From Hyperoodon ampullatus (Eukaryota; Chordata; Mammalia; Artiodactyla; Ziphiidae), in NCBI GenBank assembly GCA_949752795.1, contig CATKHW010000293.1, positions 1,178,001-1,242,000 on the forward strand: a stretch of DNA of 64,000 bases, written 5' to 3'. The translations under genes and the position numbers were made by a program. Below the pieces are notes generated by a model. That model saw only the letters and a list, made by a program, of their open reading frames with translations. It was not told the DNA's origin and ran no database searches. Positions 12,011 through 25,920 of the stretch are shown piece after piece. How positions within the stretch are numbered: the first letter of the stretch is position 1; every line of letters begins with the position of its first letter.

Positions 12011-13757
12011 TTGGGAAAACTGAAAATCAATAAGACAGAGCCACCCCAAAATTTAGGGCTGCACTGCATACAAGGACCTCAACTTGGATACACCTTAAGT
12101 ATCCCAGAAAATATAAACATGGTTCAAAAAACTGTGGTACTTACGTACGATGGAATATCCCTCAGCCATGAAATCAATGTCATAAGACCAGTAGCAGCAA
12201 AATGGGTGGATTCAGGTACGATGATTCTAAGTGAAATAAGTCACACAGAAAAAGAAACTTATCATAAGATATCACTTATGAAGATCCTGTAAACATGGCT
12301 ACACTTGAACTGAGTTAGGAAAGAGAACAGTGTCTCACATTTAGAAAACACTCTTATAACTGCTTAAGGGGGAAGGAGAGGTGGGGTGATGCATAAAACC
12401 AGAGTTTGATATAAGCACAGGTACCGTTCCGAAAACCAACTATGGAATAGACAAGACCTACACCGTCCTCAGTGAAAGGGACTCAAAACCCCATATTTCC
12501 CGCAGAGGAAAATATCTGACTAGTAAGAATCTTAAAACCTATCTATTGATATGTCTCCGTAAGGGAATCAAGTGTGTCTAGACTGGCATAAACATGGCAG
12601 CGAGAATCAGCTCAAACCCACTAGCTCAAACCCACTATAGAAAGGAATTTCAAAAACAAAACCAAAAAACTGGGAAATTCTTTACAATTCCTTCAGGGTC
12701 TCTGATGAAAGCTGGAATGACCCTATCTACAACGACAGCTGGATGTGGCATAAGGAGGGACACTTGGGACTGAGACGATTGGTGAGATTTGGCGAGCAAA
12801 TGCAGACCCTTTAAAGCAATAATGCATGGCACCCATTCCATGGTCCGAACTCTCCAGGTTGAAGGGAATATTACTACAGCTATAACATGTGCGGGAAACC
12901 TAGAGAACGGACACACTGTGAATACGGAAGGTTTCTAAAACTCAACGAATAGTCCCTCTCCTGGTGCTCCGGTTTGACTTTCCGTCTGCTTTACTATCAA
13001 CCTCCAACTTGAGAGACAGCCCCTTTAACCTCTTGGTTCGCACAGGTTGCCAATTTGGCAGAGGATGAAAGGGAAGAGGGAGAACCAATGAGAGAGTAGC
13101 TGTTAGGCATTTGGACGGGCACATATCACTGTAATTTCCCGGCAGGAAGAAGAATTAACCAAATTCTCAGCCACCCCACCGGGAACCAGTATAGGTCCTG
13201 AACCAAAATTTTGGACTTGCGGTCAGCTCACCAAAAACGAGTTGAAAAATGGAGCTCAGGGGCACAGCAATTCACAAACTGGCCGAGTAATAAAGGACAA
13301 CTATCGTCCAAAAATCTGTTGAGGGAAGGCAACGAGGCGACTTGAAAGCGAGGCAGAATAGCAGGAAACAGATTTCAAGAGGTACGTTGGAATCGCCTTA
13401 AAGCACAGGAAGAGGGGCACAACTTCGACAATGATGCACTTGGCCAAAAGGGCGTATGCGTTTTCTCCTGAATATATTCAGGAGAAAACGCATACGCCCT
13501 TTTTGCCTAGCAAGCAAGCGGGCAATGCAAATCTGCACTACAAAGAAGTATCCCTTCCCACCGGTCAAAAGGGACATCCACAAAATGTGTAAGAACAAGA
13601 AAGGCAAGACAGGCCCTGGAGAACAGGGAGCCTTGTTATGCTGATGGGCGGGATGTATATTGCCAACTGCCTCTCTGGAGGAGTGCATTCTGTTCCCTAA
13701 AACAAGTAAAGAACAGAGCTACAGAGCCAAGGGCACTACCAGTCTAGGGAATATACC
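12011..13757 (+). repeat. Satellite monomer 7, 1747 bp, with indels
   Basis: Contains a 14-bp tandem duplication of AGCTCAAACCCACT (12609-12622 and 12623-12636) and several one-base losses, for example CCATGGTCCG near 12,838 and CTCCAACTTGAGAG near 13,002. Variants such as GTATATTGCC (about 13,655) and TATCCCTTCCC (about 13,549) match monomer 10. Palindrome at about 13439-13511 with imperfect ends. Confidence 0.9.
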
Positions 13758-15490
13758 TTGGGAAAACTGAAAATCAATAAGACAGAGCCACCCCAAAATT
13801 TAGGGCTGCACTGCATACAAGGACCTCAACTTGGATACACCTTAAGTATCCCAGAAAATATAAACATGGTTCAAAAAATTGTGGTACTTACGTACGATGG
13901 AATATCCCTCAGCCATGAAATCAATGTCATAAGACCAGTAGCAGCAAAATGGGTGGATTCAGGTACGATGATTCTAAGTGAAATAAGTCACACAGAAAAA
14001 GAAACTTATCATAAGATATCACTTATGAAGATCCTGTAACATGGCTACACTTGAACTGAGTTAGGAAAGAGAACAGTGTCTCACATTTAGAAAACACTCT
14101 TATACCTGCTTAAGGGGGAAGGAGAGGTGGGGTGATGCATAAAACCAGAGTTTGATATAAGCACAGGTACCGTTCCAAAAACCAACTATGGAATAGACAA
14201 GACCTACATCGTCCTCAGTGAAAGGGACTCAAAACCCCATATTTCCCGCAGAGGAAAATATCTGACTAGTAAGAATCTTAAAACCTATGTATTGATATGT
14301 CTCCGTAAGGGAATCAAGTGTGTCTAGACTGGCATAAACATGGCAGCGAGAATCAGCTCAAACCCACTATAAAAAGGAATTTCAAAAACAAAACAAAAAA
14401 ACTGGGAAATTCTTTACAATTCCTTCAGGGTCTCTGATGAAAGCTGGAATGACCCTATCTACAACGACAGCTGGATGTGCATAAGGAGGGACACTTGGGA
14501 CTGAGACGATTGGTGAGATTTGGCGAGCAAATGCAGACCCTTTAAAGCAATAATGCATGGCACCCATTCCATGGGTCCGAACTCTCCAGGTTGAAGGGAA
14601 TATACTACAGCTATAACATGTGCGGGAAACCTAGAGAATGGACACACTGTGAATACGAAGGTTTCTAAAACTCAACGAATAGTCCCTCTCCTGGTGCTCC
14701 GGTTTGACTTTCCGTCTGCTTTACTATCAACCTCCCAACTTGGAGAGACAGCCCCTTTAACCTCTTGGTTCACACAGGTTGCAATTTGGCATAGGATGAA
14801 AGGAAGAGGTGAGAACCAATGAGAGAGTAGCTGTTAGGCATTTGGACGGGCACATATCACTGTAATTTCCCGGCAGGAAGAAGAATTAACCAAATTCTCA
14901 GCCACCCACCGGGAACCAGTATAGGTCCTGAACCAAAATTTTGGACTTGCGGTCAGCTCACCAAAAACGAGTTGAAAAATGGAGCTCAGGGGCACAGCAA
15001 TTCACAAATTGGCCGAGTAATAAAGGACAACTATCGTCCAAAAATCTGTTGAGGGAAGGCAACGAGGTGGACTTGAAAGCGAGGCAGAATAGCAGGAAAC
15101 AGATTTCAAGAGGTACGTTGGAATCGCCTTTAAAGCACAGGAAGAGGGGCACAACTTCGACAATGATGCACTTGGCCAAAAAGGGCGTATGCGTTTTCTC
15201 CTGAATATATTCAGGAGAAAACGCATACGCCCTTTTTGGCCAAGCAAGCAAGCGGGCAATGCAAATCTGCACTACAAAGAAGTATCACTTCCCACCGGTC
15301 AAAAGGGACATCCACAAAATGTGTAAGAACAAGAAAGGCAAGACAGGCCCTGCAGAACAGGGAACATTGTTATGCTGATGGGCGGGATGTAAATTGCCAA
15401 CTGCCCTCTGGAGGAGTGCATTCTGTTCCCTAAAACAAGTAAAGAACAGAGCTACAGAGCCAAGGGCACTACCAGTCTAGGGAATATACC
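13758..15490 (+). repeat. Satellite monomer 8, 1733 bp, with indels
   Basis: Variants CCTACATCGTCC (about 14,203), TTCACACAGG (about 14,769) and CAAATTGGCCG (about 15,005) match monomer 11. Differs from it mainly by scattered one-base indels. Palindrome at 15171-15244, perfect. Confidence 0.9.
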
Positions 15491-17226
15491 TTGGGAAAAC
15501 TGAAAATCAATAAGACAAAGCCACCCCAAAATTTAGGGCTGCACTGCATACAAGGACCTCAACTTGGATACACCTTAAGTATCCCAGAAAATATAAACAT
15601 GGTTCAAAAAATTGTGGTACTTACGTACGATGGAATATCCCTCAGCCATGAAATCAATGTCATAAGACCAGTAGCAGCAAAATGGGTGGATTCAGGTACG
15701 ATGATTCTAAGTGAAATAAGTCACACAGAAAAAGAAACTTATCATAAGATATCACTTATGAAGATCCTGTAAACATGGCTACACTTGAACTGAGTTAGGA
15801 AAGAGAACAGTGTCTCACATTTAGAAAACACTCTTATACATGCTTAAGGGGAAGGAGAGGTGGGGTGATGCATAAAACCAGAGTTTGATATAAGCACAGG
15901 TACCGTTCCAAAACCAACTATGGAATAGACAAGACCTACACCGTCCTCAGTGAAAGGGACTCAAAACCCCATATTTCCCGCAGAGGAAAGTATCTGACTA
16001 GTAACAATCTTAAAACCTATATATTGATATGTCTCCGTAAGGGAATCAAGTGTGTCTAGACTGGCATAAACATGGCAGCGAGAATCAGCTCAAACCCACT
16101 ATAAAAAGGAATTTCAAAAACAAAACAAAAAAACTGGGAAATTCTTTACAATTCCTTCAGGGTCTCTGATGAAAGCTGGAATGACCCTATCTACAATGAC
16201 AGCTGAATGTGGCATAAGGAGGGACACTTGGGACTGAGACGATTGGTGAGATTGGGTGAGCAAATGCAGACCCTTTAAAGCAATAATGCATGGCACCCAT
16301 TCCATGGGTCCGAACTCTCCAGGTTGAAGGGAATATTACTACAGCTATAACATGTGCGGGAAACCTAGGGAACGGACACACTGTGAATACGAAAGGTTTC
16401 TAAAACTCAACGCATAGTCCCTCTCCTGGTGCTCCGGTTTGACTTTCCGTCTGCTTTACTATCAACCTCCCAACTTGGAGAGACAGCCCCTTTAACCTCT
16501 TGGTTCGCACAGGTTGCCAATTTGGCAGAGGATGAAAGGGAAGAGGGAGAACCAATGAGAGAGTAGCTGTTTGGCATTTGGACGGCCACATATCACTGTA
16601 ATTTCCCGGCAGGAAGAAGAATTAACCAAATTCTCAGCCACCCACCGGGAACCAGTATAGGTCCTGAACCAAAATTTTGGACTTGCGGTCAGCTCACCAA
16701 AAACGAGTTGAAAAATGGAGCTCAGGGGCACAGCAATTCACAAACTGGCCGAGTAATAAAGGACAACTAGCGTCCAAAAATCTTTTGAGGGAGGGCAACG
16801 AGGTGGACTTGAAAGCGAGGCAGAATAGCAGGAAACAGATTTCAAGAGGTACGTTGGAATCGCCTTTACAGCACAGGAAGGGGGCACAACTTCGACAATG
16901 ATGCACTTGGCCAAAAAGGGCGTATGCGTTTTCTCCTGAATATATTCAGGAGAAAACGCATACGCCTTTTTTGGCCAAGCAAGCAAGCGGGCAATGCAAA
17001 TCTGCACTACAAAGAAGTATCACTTCCCACCGGTCAAAAGGGACATCCACAAAATGTGTAAGAACAAGAAAGGCACGACAGGCCCTGGAGAACAGGGAGC
17101 CTTGTTATGCTGATGGGCGGGATGTAAATTGCCAACTGCCTCTCTGGAGGAGTGCATTCTGTTCCCTAAAACAAGTAAAGAACAGAGCTACAGAGCCAAG
17201 GGCACTACCAGTCTAGGGAATATACC
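15491..17226 (+). repeat. Satellite monomer 9, 1736 bp
   Basis: Variants CAATGACAGCTGAATG (about 16,195) and CGCATAGTCCC (about 16,410) match monomers 13 and 16. Has one-base losses near 15,848, 15,911 and 16,879. Palindrome at 16906-16979 with one extra T in the right arm. Confidence 0.9.
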
Positions 17227-18965
17227 TTGGGAAAACTGAAAATCAATAAGACAGAGCCACCCCAAAATTTAGGGCTGCACTGCATACAAGGACCTCAACT
17301 TGGATACACCTTAAGTATCCCAGAAAATATAAACATGGTTCAAAAAATTGTGGTACTTACGTACGATGGAATATCCCTCAGCCATGAAATCAATGTCATA
17401 AGACCAGTAGCAGCAAAATGGGTGGATTCAGGTACGATGATTCTAAGTGAAATAAGTCACACAGAAAAAGAAACTTATCATAAGATATCACTTATGAAGA
17501 TCCTGTAAACATGGCTACACTTGAACTGAGTTAGGAAAGAGAACAGTGTCTCACATTTAGAAAACACTCTTATACCTGCTTAAGGGGGAAGGAGAGGTGG
17601 GGTGATGCATAAAACCAGAGTTTGATATAAGCACAGGTACCGTTCCAAAAACCAACTATGGAATAGACAAGACCTACCCCGTCCTCAGTGAAAGGGACTC
17701 AAAACCTCATATTTCCCGCAGAGGAAAATATCTGACTAGTAAGAATCTTAAAACCTATGTATTGATATGTCTCCGTAAGGGAATCAAGTGTGTCTAGACT
17801 GGAATAAACATGGCAGCGAGAATCAGCTCAAACCCACTATAGAAAGGAATTTCAAAAACAAAACCAAAAAACTGGGAAATTCTTTACAATTCCTTCAGGG
17901 TCTCTGATGAAAGCTGGAATGACCCTATCTACAACGACAGCTGGATGTGGCATAAGGAGGGACACTTGGGACTGAGACGATTGGTGAGATTTGGCGAGCA
18001 AATGCAGACCCTTTAAAGCAATAATGCATGGCACCCATTCCATGGGTCCGAACTCTCCAGGTTGAAGGGAATATTACTACAGCTATAACATGTGCGGGAA
18101 ACCTAGAGAACGGACACACTGTGAATACGGAAGGTTTCTAAAACTCAACGAATAGTCCCTCTCCTGGTGCTCCGGTTTGACTTTCCGTCTGCTTTACTAT
18201 CAACCTCCCAACTTGGAGAGACAGCCCCTTTAACCTCTTGGTTCGCACAGGTTGCCAATTTGGCAGAGGATGAAAGGGAAGAGGGAGAACCAATGAGAGA
18301 GTAGCTGTTAGGCATTTGGACGGGCACATATCACTGTAATTTCCCGGCAGGAAGAAGAATTAACCAAATTCTCAGCCACCCACCGGGAACCAGTATAGGT
18401 CCTGAACCAAAATTTTGGACTTGCGGTCAGCTCACCAAAAACGAGTTGAAAAATGGAGCTCAGGGGCACAGCAATTCACAAACTGGCCGAGTAATAAAGG
18501 ACAACTATCGTCCAAAAATCTGTTGAGGGAAGGCAACGAGGCGGACTTGAAAGCGAGGCAGAATAGCAGGAAACAGATTTCAAGAGGTACGTTGGAATCG
18601 CCTTTAAAGCACAGGAAGAGGGGCACAACTTCGACAATGATGCACTTGGCCAAAAAGGGCGTATGCGTTTTCTCCTGAATATATTCAGGAGAAAACGCAT
18701 ACGCCCTTTTTGGCCTAGCAAGCAAGCGGGCAATGCAAATCTGCACTACAAAGAAGTATCCCTTCCCACCGGTCAAAAGGGACATCCACAAAATGTGTAA
18801 GAACAAGAAAGGCAAGACAGGCCCTGGAGAACAGGGAGCCTTGTTATGCTGATGGGCGGGATGTATATTGCCAACTGCCTCTCTGGAGGAGTGCATTCTG
18901 TTCCCTAAAACAAGTAAAGAACAGAGCTACAGAGCCAAGGGCACTACCAGTCTAGGGAATATACC
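17227..18965 (+). repeat. Satellite monomer 10, 1739 bp
   Basis: Same variant type as monomer 7 but without its indels. Palindrome at 18645, with the right arm shortened by GGCCTAG. Confidence 0.9.
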
Positions 18966-20704
18966 TTGGGAAAACTGAAAATCAATAAGACAGAGCCACC
19001 CCAAAATTTAGGGCTGCACTGCATACAAGGACCTCAACTTGGATACACCTTAAGTATCCCAGAAAATATAAACATGGTTCAAAAAATTGTGGTACTTACG
19101 TACGATGGAATATCCCTCAGCCATGAAATCAATGTCATAAGACCAGTAGCAGCAAAATGGGTGGATTCAGGTACGATGATTCTAAGTGAAATAAGTCACA
19201 CAGAAAAAGAAACTTATCATAAGATATCACTTATGAAGATCCTGTAAACATGGCTACACTTGAACTGAGTTAGGAAAGAGAACAGTGTCTCACATTTAGA
19301 AAACACTCTTATACCTGCTTAAGGGGGAAGGAGAGGTGGGGTGATGCATAAAACCAGAGTTTGATATAAGCACAGGTACCGTTCCAAAAACCAACTATGG
19401 AATAGACAAGACCTACATCGTCCTCAGTGAAAGGGACTCAAAACCCCATATTTCCCGCAGAGGAAAATATCTGACTAGTAAGAATCTTAAAACCTATGTA
19501 TTGATATGTCTCCGTAAGGGAATCAAGTGTGTCTAGACTGGCATAAACATGGCAGCGAGAATCAGCTCAAACCCACTATAAAAAGGAATTTCAAAAACAA
19601 AACAAAAAAACTGGGAAATTCTTTACAATTCCTTCAGGGTCTCTGATGAAAGCTGGAATGACCCTATCTACAACGACAGCTGGATGTGGCATAAGGAGGG
19701 ACACTTGGGACTGAGACGATTGGTGAGATTTGGCGAGCAAATGCAGACCCTTTAAAGCAATAATGCATGGCACCCATTCCATGGGTCCGAACTCTCCAGG
19801 TTGAAGGGAATATTACTACAGCTATAACATGTGCGGGAAACCTAGAGAATGGACACACTGTGAATACGAAAGGTTTCTAAAACTCAACGAATAGTCCCTC
19901 TCCTGGTGCTCCGGTTTGACTTTCCGTCTGCTTTACTATCAACCTCCCAACTTGGAGAGACAGCCCCTTTAACCTCTTGGTTCACACAGGTTGCCAATTT
20001 GGCATAGGATGAAAGGGAAGAGGGAGAACCAATGAGAGAGTAGCTGTTAGGCATTTGGACGGGCACATATCACTGTAATTTCCCGGCAGGAAGAAGAATT
20101 AACCAAATTCTCAGCCACCCACCGGGAACCAGTATAGGTCCTGAACCAAAATTTTGGACTTGCGGTCAGCTCACCAAAAACGAGTTGAAAAATGGAGCTC
20201 AGGGGCACAGCAATTCACAAATTGGCCGAGTAATAAAGGACAACTATCGTCCAAAAATCTGTTGAGGGAAGGCAACGAGGTGGACTTGAAAGCGAGGCAG
20301 AATAGCAGGAAACAGATTTCAAGAGGTACGTTGGAATCGCCTTTAAAGCACAGGAAGAGGGGCACAACTTCGACAATGATGCACTTGGCCAAAAAGGGCG
20401 TATGCGTTTTCTCCTGAATATATTCAGGAGAAAACGCATACGCCCTTCTTGGCCAAGCAAGCAAGCGGGCAATGCAAATCTGCACTACAAAGAAGTATCA
20501 CTTCCCACCGGTCAAAAGGGACATCCACAAAATGTGTAAGAACAAGAAAGGCAAGACAGGCCCTGGAGAACAGGGAGCCTTGTTATGCTGATGGGCGGGA
20601 TGTAAATTGCCAACTGCCTCTCTGGAGGAGTGCATTCTGTTCCCTAAAACAAGCAAAGAACAGAGCTACAGAGCCAAGGGCACTACCAGTCTAGGGAATA
20701 TACC
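18966..20704 (+). repeat. Satellite monomer 11, 1739 bp
   Basis: Same variant type as monomer 8 but without its indels. Palindrome at 20384 with one T-to-C change in the right arm. Confidence 0.9.
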
Positions 20705-22443
20705 TTGGGAAAACTGAAAATCAATAAGACAGAGCCACCCCAAAATTTAGGGCTGCACTGCATACAAGGACCTCAACTTGGATACACCTTAAGTATCCCA
20801 GAAAATATAAACATGGTTCAAAAAACTGTGGTACTTACGTACGATGGAATATCCCTCAGCCATGAAATCAATGTCATAAGACCAGTAGCAGCAAAATGGG
20901 TGGATTCAGGTACAATGATTCTAAGTGAAATAAGTCACACAGAAAAAGAAACTTATCATAAGATATCACTTATGAAGATCCTGTAAACATGGCTACACTT
21001 GAACTGAGTTAGGAAAGAGAACAGTGTCTCACATTTAGAAAACACTCTTATACCTGCTTAAGGGGGAAGGAGAGGTGGGGTGATGCATAAAACCAGAGTT
21101 TGATATAAGCACAGGTACCGTTCCGAAAACCAACTATGGAATAGACAAGACCTACACCGTCCTCAGTGAAAGGGACTCAAAACCACATATTTCCCGCAGA
21201 GGAAAATATCTGACTAGTAAGAATCTTAAAACCTATGTATTGATATGTCTCCGTAAGGGAATCAAGTGTGTCTACACTGGCATAAACATGGCAGCGAGAA
21301 TCAGCTCAAACCCACTATAAAAAGGAATTTCAAAAACAAAACAAAAAAACTGGGAAATTATTTACAATTCCTTCAGGGTCTCTGATGAAAGCTGGAATGA
21401 CCCTATCTACAACGACAGCTGGATGTGGCATAAGGAGGGACACTTGGGACTGAGACGATTGGTGAGATTGGGTGAGCAAATGCAGACCCTTTAAAGCAAT
21501 AATGCATGGCACCCATTCCATGGGTCCGAACTCTCCAGGTTGAAGGGAATATTACTACAGCTATAACATGTGCGGGAAACCTAGAGAACGGACACACTGT
21601 GAATACGAAAGGTTTCTAAAACTCAACGAATAGTCCCTCTCCTGGTGCTCCGGTTTGACTTTCCGTCTGCTTTACTATCAACCTCCCAACTTGGAGAGAC
21701 AGCCCCTTTAACCTCTTGGTACGCACAGGTTGCCAATTTGGCAGAGGATGAAAGGGAAAAGGGAGAACCAATGAGAGAGTAGCTGTTAGGCATTTGGACG
21801 GGCACATATCACTGTAATTTCCCGGCAGGAAGAAGAATTAACCAAATTCTCAGCAACCCACCGGGAACCAGTATAGATCCTGAACCAAAATTTTGGACTT
21901 GCGGTCAGCTCACCAAAAACGAGTTGAAAAATGGAGCTCAGGGGCACAGCAATTCAAAAACTGGCCGAGTAATAAAGGACAACTATCGTCCAAATATCTG
22001 TTGAGGGAAGGCAATGAGGCAGACTTGAAAGCGAGGCAGAATAGCAGGAAACAGATTTCAAGAGGTACGTTGGAATCGCCTTTAAAGCACAGGAAGAGGG
22101 GCACAACTTCTACAATGATGCACTTGGCCAAAAAGGGCGTATGCGTTTTCTCCTGAATATATTCAGGAGAAAACGCATACGCCCTTTTTGGCCAAGCAAG
22201 CAAGCGGGCAATGCAAATCTTCACTACAAAGAAGTATCACTTCCCACCGGTCAAAAGGGACATCCACAAAATGTGTAAGAACAAGAAAGGCAAGACAGGC
22301 CCTGGAGAACAGGGAGCCTTGTTATGCTGATGGGCGGGATGTAAATTGCCAACTGCCTCTCCCTAGGAGTGCATTCTGTTCCCTAAAACAAGTAAAGAAC
22401 AGAGCTACAGAGCCAAGGGCACTACCAGTCTAGGGAATATACC
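20705..22443 (+). repeat. Satellite monomer 12, 1739 bp (first of duplicated trimer)
   Basis: From about 20,930 on it is almost identical to monomer 15. Shared private variants: TTCCGAAAACC (about 21,121), GTCTACACTGG (about 21,269), GAAATTATTTAC (about 21,354), CTCTCCCTAGGAG (about 22,357). Palindrome at 22123-22196, perfect. Confidence 0.9.
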
Positions 22444-24182
22444 TTGGGAAAACTGAAAATCAATAAGACAGAGCCACCCCAAAATTTAGGGCTGCACTGC
22501 ATACAAGGACCTCAACTTGGATACACCTTAAGTATCCCAGAAAATATAAACATGGTTCAAAAAATTGTGGTACTTACGTACGATGGAATATCCCTCAGCC
22601 ATGAAATCAATGTCATAAGACCAGTAGCAGCAAAATGGGTGGATTCAGGTACTATGATTCTAAGTGAAATAAGTCACACAGAAAAAGAAACTTATCATAA
22701 GATATCACTTATGAAGATCCTGTAAACATGGCTACACTTGAACTGAGTTAGGAAAGAGAACAGTGTCTCACATTTAGAAAACACTCTTATACATGCTTAA
22801 GGGGGAAGGAGAGGTGGGGTGATGCATAAAACCAGAGTTTGATATAAGCACAGGTACCGTTCCAAAAACCAACTATGGAATAGACAAGACCTACACCGTC
22901 CTCAGTGAAAGGGACTCAAAACCCCATATTTCCCGCAGAGGAAAGTATCTGACTACTAACAATCTTAAAACCTATGTATTGATATGTCTCTGTAAGGGAA
23001 TCAAGTGTGTCTAGACTGGCATAAACATGGCAGTGAGAATCAGCTCAAACCCACTATAAAAAGGAATTTCAAAAACAAAACAAAAAAACTGGGAAATTCT
23101 TTACAATTCCTTCAGGGTCTCTGATGAAAGCTGGAATGACCCTATCTACAATGACAGCTGAATGTGGCATAAGGAGGGACACTTGGGACTGAGACGATTG
23201 GTGAGATTGGGTGAGCAAATGCAGACCCTTTAAAGCAATAATGCATGGCACCCATTCCATGTGTCCGAACTCTCCAGGTTGAAGGGAATATTACTACAGC
23301 TATAACATGTGCGGGAAACCTAGGGAACGGACACACTGTGAATACGAAAGGTTTCTAAAACTCAACGCATAGTCCCTCTCCTGGTGCTCCGGTTTGACTT
23401 TCCGTCTGCTTTACTATCAACCTCCCAACTTGGAGAGACAGCCCCTTTAACCTCTTGGTTCGCACAGGTTGCCAATTTGGCAGAGGATGAAAGGGAAGAG
23501 GGAGAACCAATGAGAGAGTAGCTGTTTGGCATTTGGACGGGCACATATCACTGTCATTTCCCGGCAGGAAGAAGAATTAACCAAATTCTCAGCCACCCAC
23601 CGGGAACCAGTATAGGTCCTGAACCAAAATTTTGGACTTGCGGTCAGCTCACCAAAAACGAGTTGAAAAATGGAGCTCAGGGGCACAGCAATTCACAAAC
23701 TGGCCGAGTAATAAAGGACAACTTGCGTCCAAAAATCTGTTGAGGGAGGGCAACGAGGCGGACTTGAAAACGAGGCAGAATAGCAGGAAACAGATTTCAA
23801 GAGGTACGTTGGAATCGCCTTTAAAGCACAGGAAGAGGGGCACAACTTCGACAATGATGCACTTGGCCAAAAAGGGCGTATGCGTTTTCTCCTGAATATA
23901 TTCAGGAGAAAACGCATACGCCCTTTTTGGCCAAGCAAGCAAGCGGGCAATGCAAATCTGCACTACAAAGAAGTATCACTTCCCACCGGTCAAAAGGGAC
24001 ATCCACAAAATGTGTAAGAAAAAGAAAGGCAAGACAGGCCCTGGAGAACAGGGAGCCTTGTTATGCTGATGGGCGGGATGTAAATTGCCAACTGCCTCTC
24101 TGGAGGAGTGCATTCTGTTCCCTAAAACAAGTAAAGAACAGAGCTACAGAGCCAAGGGCACTACCAGTCTAGGGAATATACC
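22444..24182 (+). repeat. Satellite monomer 13, 1739 bp (second of trimer)
   Basis: Near-identical to monomer 16, with GGTACTATG at about 22,648 and CTGACTACTAACAATC at about 22,949. Palindrome at 23862-23935, perfect. Confidence 0.9.
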
Positions 24183-25920
24183 TTGGGAAAACTGAAAATC
24201 AATAAGACAGAGCCACCCCAAAATTTAGGGCTGCACTGCATACAAGGACCTCAACTTGGATACACCTTAAGTATCCCAGAAAATATAAACATGGTTCAAA
24301 AAATTGTGGTACTTACGTACGATGGAATATCCCTCAGCCATGAAATCAATGTCATAAGACCAGTAGCAGCAAAATGGGTGGATTCAGGTACGATGATTCT
24401 AAGTGAAATAAGTCACACAGAAAAAGAAACTTATCATAAGATATCACTTATGAAGATCCTGTAAACATGGCTACACTTGAACTGAGTTAGGAAAGAGAAC
24501 AGTGTCGCACATTTAGAAAACACTCTTATACCTGCTTAAGGGGGAAGGAGAGGTGGGGTGATGCATAAAACCAGAGTTTGATATAAGCACAGGTACCGTT
24601 CCAAAAACCAACTATGGAATAGACAAGACCTACACCGTCCTCAGTGAAAGGGACTCAAAACCTCATATTTCCCGCAGAGGAAAATATCTGACTAGTAAGA
24701 ATCTTAAAACCTATGTATTGATATGTCTCCGTAAGGGAATCAAGTGTGTCTAGACTGGAATAAACATGGCAGCGAGAATCAGCTCAAACCCACTATAGAA
24801 AGGAATTTCAAAAACAAAACAAAAAAACTGGGAAATTCTTTACAATTCCTTCAGGGTCTCTGATGAAAGCTGGAATGACCCTATCTACAACGACAGCTGG
24901 ATGTGGCATAAGGAGGGACACTTGGGACTGAGACGATTGGTGAGATTTGGCGAGCAAATGCAGACCCTTTAAAGCAATAATGCATGGCACCCATTCCATG
25001 GGTCCGAACTCTCCAGGTTGTAGGGAATATTACTACAGCTATAACATGTGCGGGAAACCTAGAGAACGGACACACTGTGAATACGGAAGGTTTCTAAAAC
25101 TCAACGAATAGTCCCTCTCCTGGTGCTCCGGTTTGACTTTCCGTCTGCTTTACTATCAACCTCCCAACTTGGAGAGACAGCCCCTTTAACCTCTTGGTTC
25201 GCACAGGTTGCCAATTTGGCAGAGGATGAAAGGGAAGAGGGAGAACCAATGAGAGAGTAGCTGTTAGGCATTTGGACGGGCACATATCACTGTAATTTCC
25301 CGGCAGGAAGAAGAATTAACCAAATTCTCAGCCACCCACCGGTAACCAGTATAGGTCCTGAACCAAAATTTTGGACTTGCGGTCAGCTCACCAAAAACGA
25401 GTTGAAAAATGGAGCTCAGGGGCACAGCAATTCACAAACTGGCCGAGTAATAAAGGACAACTATCGTCCAAAAATCTGTTGAGGGAAGGCAACTAGGCGG
25501 ACTTGAAAGCGAGGCAGAATAGCAGGAAACAGATTTCAAGAGGTACGTTGGAATCGCCTTTAAAGCACAGGAAGAGGGGCACAACTTCGACAATGATGCA
25601 CTTGGCCAAAAAGGGCGTATGCGTTTTCTCCTGAATATATTCAGGAGAAAACGCATACGCCCTTTTTGGCCTAGCAAGCAAGCGGGCAATGCAAATCTGC
25701 ACTACAAAGAAGTATCCCTTCCCACCGGTCAAAAGGGACATCCAAAAATGTGTAAGAACAAGAAAGGCAAGACAGGCCCTGGAGAACAGGGAGCCTTGTT
25801 ATGCTGATGGGCGGGATGTATATTGCCAACTGCCTCTCTGGAGGAGTGCATTCTGTTCCCTAAAACAAGTAAAGAACAGAGCTACAGAGCCAAGGGCACT
25901 ACCAGTCTAGGGAATATACC
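24183..25920 (+). repeat. Satellite monomer 14, 1738 bp (third of trimer)
   Basis: Shares with monomer 17 a one-base loss in CATCCAAAAATGTG (about 25,740) and GGCAACTAGGCGG (about 25,488). Palindrome at 25601 with 34-bp arms. Confidence 0.9.

Noticed and set aside
18432..18896. Minus-strand open frame of 154 codons in the satellite
   Set aside because: It is the fusion of two short frames found in every monomer by loss of one stop. It has no recognisable domain and other monomers break it. Satellite by-product.
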